A program made the position numbers and the translations under genes. A model generated the notes under the pieces. It saw only the letters and a list, made by a program, of their open reading frames with translations, was not told the origin of the DNA and made no database searches. Positions 21,132 to 32,786 of a DNA stretch of 64,000 nt are shown here, piece after piece (the first letter of the stretch is position 1; each line of letters begins with the position of its first letter). Origin of the DNA: Malaya genurostris (lineage: Eukaryota > Arthropoda > Insecta > Diptera > Culicidae); NCBI RefSeq assembly GCF_030247185.1, contig NC_080571.1, positions 351,040,254 through 351,104,253 of the forward strand, in the 5' to 3' direction.

Positions 21132-23757
21132 TTGATTCAAAATCCTAGCATGAATCCATGCATTGCTTCTGTGTATATTCCTCCAAAAGCACAAGTTGGA
21201 CAGCGACAGCCTAATGAAATGGTTGAAGCCCTTCCTGCTCCACAATTAATTCTGGGGGATTTCAATTCGCACGGTATGTGGGGTTCCGTTTACAATGATA
21301 GCAGATCATCTTTAATACAAAACATTTGTGACAATTTTAGCATGACGGTATTAAATATGGGTAGCATGACACGGATCCCAAGACCTCCTGCACGTCCAAT
21401 TGCATTAGATTTATCTCTTTGCTCGACTTCAATTCAACTAAATTGCACCTGGAAAGTATTTCCTGATTTACACGGTAGCGATCATTTACCAATCATCATC
21501 TCAATTAGCAGTAACAAAGGCATTGCTACTTCAGTTAGTATTCCTTATGATTTGATAAAAAATATTGACTGGATTAAATACCAAAGTAGTATCTGTAGTA
21601 TTTTGAATTCAATGGAAGAGCTTCCTCCACTTGAAGAATATCACTTCCTCATTTGTTCGATTCTGGAGGCAGTAAAACAATCCCAAACTAAACGTTTTCC
21701 TGGGCTAACGACTAACAAAAGGCCTCCCAACCCCTGGTGGGACGAAGAGTGCTCAGATGCTAAACACGCGTAACAAAATGCTTGCAAGACGTTTCTAAAA
21801 CGGAGAGGAGGAAATCCTCAAAATTTTGAAAAACTTATGGTTTCAGAAACCAAGTACAAGAACATATTTCGAGCCAAAAAATGTTGCTATTGGAGACATT
21901 TTGTCGAAGGTTTGTCAAGAGAAACCTCAATGAGCACTCTTTGGAACACGGCCAGACGAATGAGGAATCGTAACGTGGGCAATGAGAGTGATGAATACTC
22001 GAACCGATGGATATTTGACTTTGCTAGGAAAGTTTGCCCAGATTCTGTTCCTACACAGAGCATTACTCGGGAATCTCCTTCAAATACTGGTTTTATTAAT
22101 AGCCCCTTTTCAATGATGGAATTTTCTTTAGCACTTTTGTCTTGTAACAATAACGCTCCTGGGTTGGACAGAATTAAATTCAACTTGGTGAAGAATCTGC
22201 CCGACCTCGCAAAAAGACGTTTGTTGGAATTGTTCAACAAGTTTCTTGAGCAAAACATTGTTCCACCTGACTGGAGGCAAGTGAAAGTTATCGCCATTCA
22301 AAAGCCGGGTAAACCAGCTTCCAGTCACAACTTATACAGACCTATTGCAATGTTGTCCTGTATCAGAAAATTGTTCGAAAAAAATATTCTACGACGTCTC
22401 GACACTTGGGTCGGCTTCTTTTCAAATACTCAGTTTGGTTTCCGTAGAAATAAAGGGACGAATGATTGCCTTGCATTACTTTCGTCTGACATCCAAATTG
22501 CCTTCGCTCAAAAACAACAAATGATTCATGACATTTGATTCAGTTTCCATTAATGTTCTTTCAAACAAGCTCCACCAACATGGACTTCCACCGGTTCTAA
22601 ATAATTATTTGAACAACCTTTTGTCAGAGAAACGCATGCATTTTTCACATGGCGATTTGGCAACACTCAGAATTAGTTACGTGGGTCTCCCGCAAGGCTC
22701 ATGCCTCAGTCCGCTCCTCTATAATTTTTACGTGAATGACATTTACAGCTGTCTAGTAACCCCATGTACACTAAGACAATTGGCAGATGATGGCGTGGTT
22801 TCAGTTACTGGACAAAAAGCTATTGATCTGCAAAAACCATTGCAAGATATCTTTGATAACTTGTCCGTTTGGGCTGTTCATCTGGGTATCAAGTTCTCTG
22901 CGGAGAAAACAGAGCTGGTCGTCTTTTCAAGAAAGCATGATCCCGCGCAACTCCAGCTTGTTGTTTAGAATAACTTTAGGCTGCATGCATTCGACACATA
23001 CAATGCGTCTTGAAGTTCTGGCGGGAGTTCTTCCATTGAAAGATCGCTCTTGGGAGCTTTCATCACGACTGCTAATGAGATGTGAGGTATTGAATCCCCT
23101 GGTTATTAATAACTTCGAAAGGCTGGTCGAACTTCAATCTCAAACAAGATTCATGACAGTATATTTTAACCATATGTCCCAGGCAATAAACCCTTCAAGA
23201 TATATTCCTATCCGTGTCAGCCTCCTAAATGTCCCTGACTCAACTTTATTTTTCGACACATCCATGCAGCGCGAAGTGCGTGAAATCCCAGAACACCTAC
23301 GCTCGATTGAAATCCCAAAAATAAAAGAAAAGTTCAAGTTGACTCTGAGAAAATATTCTACACGGACGGATCACGAATTGAAGAGGCTGCAACTCAACAA
23401 TAATGTGTCGATCTCATTTAGACTTCAAGAACCGACATCTGTTTATATAGCAGAGTTAGCAGCAGTTCATTATAGCAGTTGAGTGTAATCTTCACATTAT
23501 CTCCAAACCATTATTTTCTCTTCATAGATAGTCTGAGTGAAATTGAAGCCATTCACTCAAACATGACTGGCAAGAATAAACCGTTTTTCTTGGGCAAAAT
23601 AAAACAGTGCCTGAACGACATATTGAACAATAATTATCTAATCACTATAGTCTGGGTCCCGCCTCATTGCTCCATTCCTGGCAATGAAAGAGTCGATATT
23701 TTAGCCAAATGTGGTTTCAGTCCTACGCGTAGCATGCTACAGGTAGGTTGTTGCTAG
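21132..23757 (+). pseudogene. I-like ORF2 relic: endonuclease, RT, RNase H
   Basis: 21132-21773 keeps endonuclease motifs LILGDFN and GSDHLPII, lacking the N-terminus. 21837-22538 holds the RT start (NAPGLDRI, IAIQKPGKP, FGFRRNKGTNDCL). At about 22530 a deletion with frameshift removes the first half of RT motif A, which carries a catalytic Asp; only FDSVSINVL follows. 22528-22968 keeps GLPQGSCLSPLLYNFYVNDI and a catalytic-loop variant LADDG where YADD is usual. 22968-23480 continues in another frame. 23487-23757 encodes the RNase H end, FIDSLSEIEA and VPPHCSIPGNERVDILAK. At least three frame changes make it inactive. Confidence 0.85.
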
Positions 23758-23760
23758 AAA

Positions 23761-24255
23761 GCGAGTCGAAAGGTGCCAAAAAACGATTTGAAGCTTTAAT
23801 TGGTATGCTCTGATCTTGTGTTATGCAAGCTCGGATGAAATTCCATGTTATGTCGTTTCATCTGAGAAATTGACAACTACCCAGGGTAAATTTTGAGTGC
23901 CTAAGATTAATTTCTAATTTATATAAGATGAACTCGATTGATGAGAAAAAGTTTATCGCTTCAACCGAAATCGCAGAACGATAGAGAAACCTAACGCTAT
24001 AACAAAAACTAATTGCACACAAAACTTGAACACAAGCTTGGCGAAGAGAAGCTTAAATATCGAAATCGCAAGTATGTACAAAGATATAATTGCATACATT
24101 TGGGATATTGGTGTAATTTTGCCGGCTATAAAACAAACAATGTTCGGTGTTGATTCCTAATCAATATCAATCTAAGTAGACTCTCATGCAATTGCGGATT
24201 CAAAAGTGTGACGATTGATTGGCTTGCTTGATTGTAGATCATTAGATCGCAATGA
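23761..24255. other. Spacer, no gene recognised
   Basis: Between the I-like element and the next coding relic; nothing recognised. Confidence 0.3.
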
Positions 24256-24910
24256 TTCGATCTATGGAACTTTTGCTAAAAGTGAGTTATCGTTTGCACA
24301 TGGAGAAACCGACATGACGCGTGTCCCGACAAAATCAGCATGTCAAGGAGCAAGAGACAAACATACGAACGGCATTGAAAGAGCAGCTAGGGTGGCGTAT
24401 TGGCGAACCATTACCTGGAGATGGAAACTCGAATGATGGAAACTGTGCCCGTAGATTTTTCAAAGAATATAAAACAGTAGCGCAAATCACCGAGTTAAAT
24501 GAAAATACCTACTTGAACGGTTTTGTATAATCTTAACATTGATAAACAGCAAAGTTGAGATTTCGGTTCCTACTTTTCAGAAGTTTTCTGAACAAACAAG
24601 AATTCGTTATGTGGAGCTGTATGGATGGTATGCTCTGTCGCCAACCGTGCATAAATTTTTGGTGCCATGAGACTGCAATTATAAAACATGCTTTGCTTCC
24701 TATTAGTATGTACAGTGAGAAAACGCAAGAGAGTCGAAATAAATCAATACGCAAGTATAGGGAGTTCCATTCGCGGAAATTCAATCGTTTAGTGAATCTA
24801 GAGGATGTATTCAAACGATTGCTTTTAACCTCTGATCCTGTAATAGCATTATCGAATAGAGTAACAACCAACATGAGTGTACTCCATCTTCCCGATTATG
24901 CAGCTGAATA
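24256..24910 (+). pseudogene. Unidentified protein-coding relic
   Basis: Two frames join into one protein-like reading. The first, about 24256-24530, includes RTALKEQLGWRIGEPLPG, GNSNDGN and ARRFF. After a frameshift near 24520, a second frame runs through VPTFQKFSEQTRIRYVELYG and LSPTVHKFLV. A third shift near 24669 leads to IIKHALLPISMYSE, ESRNK, REFHSRKFNRLVNLEDVF and LLLTSDPVI, and a stop at 24909. Residue choice (charged, aromatic, few repeats) and continuity across shifts argue for real ancestral coding sequence. I cannot name the family. Its position among transposons suggests a mobile-element gene or a captured host gene. Stops upstream show it is dead. Confidence 0.6.
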
Positions 24911-25707
24911 AGTTTTAACACGCTGGAAGATAGCAATACATTATATTAATATATATAGCTAATAAATGTCTTACATGAAAGAGCATTTTTCAGTGAAAAA
25001 ACCCAATGTTTGAACACAATTTAAAAAATTTACAAAATTATCTCCTCCGCCATTTTTTTATAACCATGCTCGAAAGTATTTTCTATCAAATGAAAGAAAC
25101 AGATTTTTTTCATTTGCTCCAATGTTAGATATAGCAGTTTAAAAATGACCTGTTTTTGAACTAGTTCTGCTCATAACTTCGGTTTAGAAAACGCTACCTG
25201 TATGTGCTAGTCATCAAAAAATTGGTTTCAATAAACTCTAAAAGATATTCAAAGACACCAAAAAGTGAAAAATAAGAAAGCTAGAGCAAAAAATCTGATT
25301 TTTTTTAGGAACACCCTAAATTGCTCTATTAAAATAGCTGTAACACTAAAACCGTTAGAGATACTACAATAGGGTTTTCGGAAAAGTTGCTTGATATAAG
25401 TTTTCCTACAATTTTGCCGAAGGATGCAGTCCTCTATCTCAACACACACGGAAATAATTTTTGGATCACCCTAATAATAAGAACCACCCTAATACTATAT
25501 GCATCAAAATATGGCTTATCTATCACTGATTATTTGGTCTGAAGACACCATAGCTCTGAAGTATAAATCTAAGCCACAAATGGTTTTGTCCCCCTAAATT
25601 GTTAATCCGGACAACTGTGCATAGATTGAACTTTTTGATTGTAGATCATTAGAAATTTCGGTTGCCTTGTTCCACATCAATGGCTCGAACAACCCCATGG
25701 GGCTAAT
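24911..25707. other. AT-rich spacer, no gene recognised
   Basis: Homopolymer A/T runs and no recognisable domain. Confidence 0.35.
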
Positions 25708-26150
25708 CCTAGTATGGAATCCATACAATATTATTCACGAAGAACGTATCGAATCTATTCAAAAACAATTTCTTTTATATGCACTTCGTAAATTAAACTG
25801 GACAGCATTTCCTCTATCATCATATGAAGCACGCTGCATGCTCATCAATATACAAACACTTAAAGAATGCCGCGACTTTGCAATGCTTTATTTTATCAGC
25901 GACATTATTTCTCAACGCATTCAATCACCTTCTTTATTATCGCAACTAAATTTTTATACACCGAGCCGTCAACTACGAACCAGGAAATTAGTTTTAGAAA
26001 GAAACACTAGAATAAATTATGCAAAATATAGCCCAATCAATCGTAAAATGCGCCACTACAATCAATATTGCGAACATCTTGACCTTGGTATGTCCAAAAA
26101 TGAAATGAAATTCCAGCTTACTCGTAGAAATAATGCGTAGTATCTAAGTA
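25708..26150 (+). pseudogene. CR1-like ORF2 C-terminal tail, copy of the 56284-63453 family
   Basis: An uninterrupted frame to 26140 reads VWNPYNIIHEERIESIQKQF, then LYALRKLNW, SYEARCMLINIQTL and a basic C-terminus ending RRNNA. It matches the minus-strand element's end at 59034-59110 and 56360-56718. It is severely 5'-truncated, and after the stop similarity continues only briefly. It is useful because it shows the uninterrupted sequence across the two insertions in that element. Confidence 0.85.
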
Positions 26151-28839
26151 AGCATTCTGACAATTTTCCGTAAGCTTTTCTATGCGACTTGACCGCGAAT
26201 TCGCCAAACAAACTCGCCAAGATTTCTTCTGCTTGGGCCACAGTACAGTATTTGCCAAGCGAATGAGATAGCTTCAATCTTATTTCACGACAGTATATAC
26301 CGGAACCGACACGATTCTACAGTTAATAACCGTCCGTACAACACAGATAGTTTTGTTTTTAACTAAATTGTAGCAATTTCCCCTCTCTACCCAATGCAAT
26401 ACACATAAGCTTTATAGATCCAAAGAACGTATCTGGATTCAAGACCCCATCAGAACAAGAAACCAATCAAAAATAGAAAGTAGCTATAACTGTAAAAAAT
26501 CGATTGAAATAAACAACGAAAATATTGCGGCTCGTTTCTAGGTTTTGACAATCCAAACAACCCAAAAAAAAGTAAATCCTCTTACAAACAGGATACAATA
26601 GTTGATCGATTCTCTGTAACAATGCTTCAGGATAGCAAAAAAAATGTTAACTCTTCAGCAACGCCACAGTTTTCAAGGGAAGAGTAGAGCAAAAATAAAA
26701 CAGTTACATAAACTACGTAAACACCATCCGAAATGATACACACCACTTAGCAAAATCCGAACGAGGAAAGGCTGAAGTGCGCTGCCCGGCGGCACAAATT
26801 ACAATAATTCAATTAGCTCATGAAGCGTGAAAATAATAAATAGCATTTTTCGAAGGGGTTAACGCCAGTTGCTAAGCCCTGTTTATTTATGTTAGAATCC
26901 AAAACTTATATTAACAAGAAATACTCCTCGCATCGATGCGTTTCTCAGATGCCGGGTGGATCGAAGAAGGAAAGCCACTCTACCTCTCTCTCGACCCGTA
27001 CTCTCTAAGCATTGCATAGATCTGTCTACCTTTCGGTATGTCTTGGTTCGTCGTCGGTTGCAACAGCAGGCTATGCCATTGCCACGATGGCTCGCGGCAG
27101 TATAAAAAGTGAATATTAATAACAAGTAAACGTAGAAGAAGAAGAAAATGTAGAAGAGCTGCTTTCGAGTGGTGTTTCTTCTCTCCTGCAGCCAGGATCA
27201 AGGATCGGCATCCGAAGAACGATGCTGTTTGTGGTGTAAACTGAAAAGTAAACTTTTATTCGGCCTCAGGCGATTTACTGTCTAACGGAAATGGATACAA
27301 CTCTTTCTCCCGTCAGGGCTTGCTGAGATCATCGCAAAAAGTGTTCGGCCTTGAACGATTCGAAAAAGTCTCTCGATTCGACTGGTGAAACTGCGCTCAA
27401 ACAACAAACTACTAATTTCACATAGCTTATCTAATGATTACAAATCGTCATGTTCACGACCGACTGCCAGCGAAAGAAGTTTTCGTTGAAACAAATGACT
27501 GTTAGCATGCTTTTAATCTAATTTCAACAATATCAATCAAAATTAAAAGCAATCCTGTGCGAGACAGGGGAAAGCTGTGGAAAACCCTCGCAAAAAACAC
27601 GCATCCTTCCAAATTTAAATCAGAAAATCAATGATTCGGATTAAATATTTAAAAGCAAACATAAATTAAATCTTTAACTTTCGCCCATCTTCCGTACGTC
27701 TTTTGCCGCACCAAGATGCGAGATAAGACCCATCTCACCGATTCAGTTGAACTGGTCCCGGACCGAGGGCTGGAGGTGGAATGTTTGTGTTTTAGCTGTT
27801 TTGGTTCCTCCCACCCTCTAGTATCATCTTCAAAATTGATTTTTAAACTTCGTTCTCCTCACCCCGATCATCGGCGAAAAGCGTCTCATCTACTTCAGTT
27901 TCTAAATCTGTGCAGACCGAAAACAAAAACATTTGATTATTTTCGACTAACGCGGGGCCTTTCGTCTTATGATTAAAGGTTCTTGACTTTCTCTCTTCTA
28001 ATTTGTTATTATTTCCTTCGATTGCCACCCCTGACTTTCCCTTTGATATACGTGCGAGCGCATTCATTTGTTTCCCGAAACGGAGCTAATTTAGCGGCAC
28101 CGGAAAATCCAGACCCAGATTCGATCCGGGAACCGACCGGTGACCGAAGTGGAGCGGATGAGAAATGAAGGCATTTTGTAGAGTGTAGAAAGATTTGCGA
28201 TTATATAATCAATTTACAATACTCACCACCCTCCTCCCCGCCTACCAAAACTACGTTCGAAGTAGGGATTCCCATCAAGTGGAACACACTTCTTTAATTT
28301 GTCTGCCCAAGACCATTTTTCACCGAATCAACCCCATCGCTCAGGACAATCCTTGAAATTAGTTACTTCGGCTAATCTCCGTCGGTTGTTCGCCCTGTGC
28401 CTACTACGTTTTTCAATGGTACTTGTTTCGATGACTTCGTCAAGGATGGTTTCAATTTTCGGCGGCCTACTAGATTCAGTGAGCAACATGATTACTTTGA
28501 TCCAACGTGTATCGAGCGTTCAGTTCAGTTGGCGCTTTCTGTCATTTAGGGGCTTTTTGATTTGTACAATAAGTCCATATTTTGTTTCGATTTCTCACGT
28601 TTCGTCTTCGTCTCATTGGTGTTCCGCCTAGTAGCTCAATCTAAAATTTTCGCTGAGTCTAATATCTGAGTAAAAGTGAACGAAATTTTACATAGCAAAC
28701 CTTCTGAATTAAAGAAAAAACTGTCAACTTTAATCGTAAGCTAAAAATGAACAAATGAAGTAAGCATTTCCATCATACTTTGCACATTTATTGCCGAAAT
28801 GGATACGCCAAACAATTTACATCTTCTATATTTGTATAA
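26151..28839. other. Mostly unique sequence, no gene recognised
   Basis: Mixed composition. Frames at 27716-27976, 28299-28631 and on the minus strand at 26892-27201 have no recognisable domain. It may be host intergenic or intronic DNA. Confidence 0.45.
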
Positions 28840-29540
28840 ACCTTAAAAACTCATCATCCTGTAATTCCAGAGTTGGATAAAATTAATCAATTTGTACGGG
28901 ACCATAAAGCCTTTAATTTGAATTTTTGTTTTTGAAATTCGATTTGGCCTTTTTGAGAAAATGATTGAGCTTTCAGAAACAATTCGATACTGGAACCGGA
29001 ATTCTAAAATCGGTGTAGCCGAAATCAGTTAAATTTTCCTGAGTAGGTGTTCAGTTTACAGATGTTTCAAAATGTTTGAAAATCAATGTAAACATCTTTG
29101 AGAAATCGTAGTGCGAAATAAATCCGAATCGAAAACTGAATACCACTAAAATAAGTTTATTTGTTAAGATTATCGACTATCCAAATCTGCAAACCCGATA
29201 AACCTGATTAATTTATGTGAAAAGGACAATTTTATACTAATTACTATGTATCTCCTAAACCGGAAGTCGGATCTGATTAAAAAGTTGCATTATTTTAACT
29301 TCGTTTCAGATATCATCCTGTGGTTTCGTAATCAGAAGTTGGATCCCAACGTAATTCAGGAATGAGAGTATACTACTTATCATAAGAATCTGAGTTTTTA
29401 GAAATAAGAATCTGAGTTTTTAGCCATCTCCGAGAAAATTGAGTGAAATTATTTGTCACAAACGAATTTACTGATCTCGACGAACTGCTTCGAATGGTAT
29501 ATGGGAGTTATGTTCTTCCAGTCAATCATTACTGTCAGTA
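28840..29540 (-). repeat. Interspersed repeat family Z, decayed copy
   Basis: Contains TCCTGTAATTCC, CCGGAAGTCGGATC, 'AGCCATCTCCGAGAAAA' and ATCTCGACGAACTGCTTCGA. These are the reverse complement of words in the copy at 58360-59043 (ACTCAGTTCATCGAG, CTCGGAGATGGCTG). About 700 bp, heavily diverged. No coding region. Confidence 0.6.
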
Positions 29541-30033
29541 GTTTAAATCAAAATAATTATGGAGTTACTTTCAACTTGAAAATGCTGCCATCATCTGGTT
29601 TACATATGTCCTACTCGAACGATTATGTTGCCAAAAATGAACCATGCTAAAATCGGTTCGAGGCAAAAAGTCATGAAAAAAGATGCTGTACACAGTCTTT
29701 TTGGTACTTAGAAACAATTGTATGTAACAGTATAAAAATCATGTTTCATTTGGCTCCGAAACAGCGCTTTATCATCAAACTCCTACTACTGGAATAAGGC
29801 GAAAAGTCGTTTACACGCTATTACCGTGCGGAATCTAAGTCTAAAAACATATTTTGTTTTCAAGGCTAGTTGAGGAACAAGTCTTCCAATATCAAGGGGA
29901 ACGTGTCATTTGTTCAATTTGTTCTGAAACATCCGACCTCAAAACCATTCAATGGCGTTCTGTGTGACGAGGAGACCTTGTATTTGCGACTAGTTTGATC
30001 AAAATCGCTGCAGCCATCTCTGAGATCTGATAA
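29541..30033. other. Spacer, no gene recognised
   Basis: No domain or repeat recognised. Confidence 0.3.
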
Positions 30034-30975
30034 GGTGTGAAGCCACCATCAGTTCAAGACATTACCAGTGTATGCGGGTAGACTTACAGTAGTTCCGAAT
30101 TTGATCACCAGATAGCTGTCATTTAACTGCTGTTAAGAAGGCCAAATTGGGTTTTGAGGACCCGGCGCCTTCCAGCAAGAACATCCGACCATATAATATA
30201 GAATTTCGCAGTACCAGCTTAAACCCGCCTGATGATTTGTTTGTTAGAAGGGGGCGTCTTACTCATTTCAGACCTTTAGGGAGAAACACAGAGCTTCCTC
30301 CGCGTGACTCAGGTTGGCAATCCACTTCATCATCCAGTCATTCACTTGTAAGATACCCTGATGCACTCCCTGCCCCTCCCCGTTGTCGATATGCTTGAGC
30401 AGAACACAATATAATATAATATAATATAATATAAATAAATATGAAGAAAATATAATATAATACAATACAATTACAGTATACTACAATACAATACAATACA
30501 TAATAATATAATATAATTCAATATAACATGATATAATATAATATAACTACAGAGACATCCAAGCTAGTGTAAACTTTTAAAAAAAGTTGTGTAAAGCATA
30601 CAAGTAAAAATCCGTTAAAATCACCGTTGTACACGACTTTGCACGTACAATATAATATGATATAATGCAATGCAGTAAAATACCATACAACATAATATAA
30701 CATAACAGAAGATAATATATGAAATAATATGCAATGATACAATGTATAACATTTGATGACGCAGTGTAAGTTATGCTCTTCTTTCGTCGCAGTACTGCAG
30801 GAAATATAATATTTCTTTTTTATTAATTTCGCACCCTCTCATTCTGCTACTAACGCAGAAGGCGATAGCACCCAGTCGACGCCGTTCTATTGACCAAATG
30901 TCATAATAGACGCTCGGGGAGGCATGAGATAGGAAATTGTGAGGACTTAGCTATCTCACCATTGGACGGCCTAGA
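30034..30975 (-). mobile_element. Family Y retroposon, copy 1
   Basis: Left end GTGAAGCCACCATCAGTTCAA and right end TAGCTATCTCACCATT..GAC match the ends of the insertion at 56719-58317. The interior holds ATAAT-type tracts (30408-30440 and beyond), then GCAGTGTAAGTTATGCTCTT and a conserved ~160-bp right-end module with the hairpin TTCTGC..GCAGAA. No open frame beyond repeat-driven YIIL translations. Orientation is inferred from the other copy, whose left end is a CACAT-type tail on the minus strand. Confidence 0.7.
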
Positions 30976-31026
30976 TGCAATTAAATACAGTATTAGAGAT
31001 AAACTCAAGACAAGCTGATCTGCGAT

Positions 31027-31805
31027 TTTACATGTATCATTTTTAAATCCTGACTAAACTCGGGTTACCACCAGTTTCAGTTGAATTATCATTTACATCA
31101 AAACAACAAGTGTCTTATCACTACATGCGTTATAACAATGATAATGTTCATTCATGTACTAATAAAATCAAGTTACAATATGAACCAAATTAAGGAATTT
31201 GGTTGCGTATGCATTGGTTCCTTAATATGGAAAGTGAAAATCAATGAAAGTAACAAAATATGTTTTGCGGACAGTCTCACATATTTTGTTCCTTGTTGCT
31301 GCCATTTTATTTTCAGACACTTTCCGAATATTATCGACGCTTTTTAACGAAGGATCATTAAAATTACACTATTACTGAGTTTATTGGTTGACGGTTATTC
31401 AAATTTCTCACATTCACATTTTTCGATCAAAATATTCAAAATCTTCTCTAATCGCTGTTTGTAAAATGATTAAGTTTGTACGTTCTCTGTCTTGAAAATT
31501 ATTATGATATAAAATCGTATCATTTGTCCAGATTTATATCTTGAGGTTGTTCGTATCCAAAATTGATCTTTTAAGTAATCATTTAAGTAATCATAATCAT
31601 CATCATAATTGACTTTCATTTAAAGGATATTTTCCAAAAATTTTCAAATGTAAAAATTTGTTGAAGGTATCAAAATATAGTAGAATCAATTGTTCTGAAA
31701 GAATTTAATTGCCATTTTGATCATTCGCCAAAAATGTAAATACTATAAGTAGAGCAAGTTTGTAATTTGTGACTTTTAGTGCATCCATCATCATCTTTAT
31801 TTTTG
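31027..31805 (+). repeat. Interspersed repeat family X, copy B
   Basis: Direct counterpart (inverted) of 4571-5402; see there. It ends at ..CATCATCTTTATTTTTGTA, immediately before the T element. Confidence 0.7.
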
Positions 31806-32786
31806 TACTAGCTGACCCGACGAACTTCGTCTCGCCCAAAACTAAAAAATTATTTGTTCAAATTTATGTGTTCGGAGAGCAGAATTGTCAAACGACTAAG
31901 TGGTTAACGTTTCTCTCCAATATTTTTCTGATTACCTAACCTGTTAAGTAAAAATAGAGCAAATGTCATCTCAGGATACATTTACAATTTGTTTTTAGCC
32001 TAAGTAACCAAAAGTTCGTGAAAAAAAAGATTTGACTTAAGCTGTATACAAAGCATTCTGAACAGTCCGTTTTTGAAGAATTACCCATACTTGAATGTTC
32101 ACCCTACGCAACAGAACAAACTTTGAAGCAGTTCTTGTACAGTTTTTTTTTTAGTTTTCTCAGAACTTGTTCTGTATGTTCAAGTTTCCAAAAAGTGCCA
32201 CGCGTACTTTAGAGCTCGAATAAAGTGGATATTTTTAGGTACTCAGGAACTTTTGGTAACTTGGAGAGACGACTTACATTTTAAGTTGATATTGATCTTA
32301 CCAATTCAAATATTCTTCTCAGTAAGGATGGCTTTTATCGTTTAAAAAACGCTCTCTAGTAACTTTTCACACGATTCAATCAGTGCCATCAAAGAGAGAC
32401 GGATACCATATCAGCAACAAAAAACCGGTTGGTTCATTTAGCATAGAATGGACACCGACAATGAACAAATGGTCGCTCATTTCCGTTTTGCGATCCGATT
32501 CTATAAGATCAGTGGATAATTGCGATAGAATCATTTTACCATTGCCGCTTATTCTAACTATGTGCATATATCCATTGTATAAGTTGTGACTATGAAAATG
32601 TCTGTGAATGCTCCACACAAGGGTTTTGAAATATCGTAACCTAGTATGAGAATCATCAAGTCGAATCATCGATTAGATTTTCTGCCATAATTGTCGAATT
32701 GCGATTCTCTCTTGGTAAATTCCACAGAGCGCCGATCATTTCAAAACTGAATCTATTTTGGTAAGGGCCGTGAAATACTCAAAGTA

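Larger units (their letters stand above)
20940..23760 (+). mobile_element. I-like non-LTR retrotransposon, internally deleted
   Basis: Domain order is apurinic endonuclease, reverse transcriptase, RNase H, which fits the I clade and its mosquito relatives. ORF1 and the N-terminal third of the endonuclease are absent. The coding remnant starts around 21132, shortly after a cluster of stem-loops that I take to be leader sequence. The 3' end is unclear: recognisable coding stops at about 23757. I see no poly(A) or target duplication. Confidence 0.72.

Noticed and set aside
24256..24910. Possible endogenous viral insertion
   Set aside because: I recognise no viral domain in the translation; left as unidentified.
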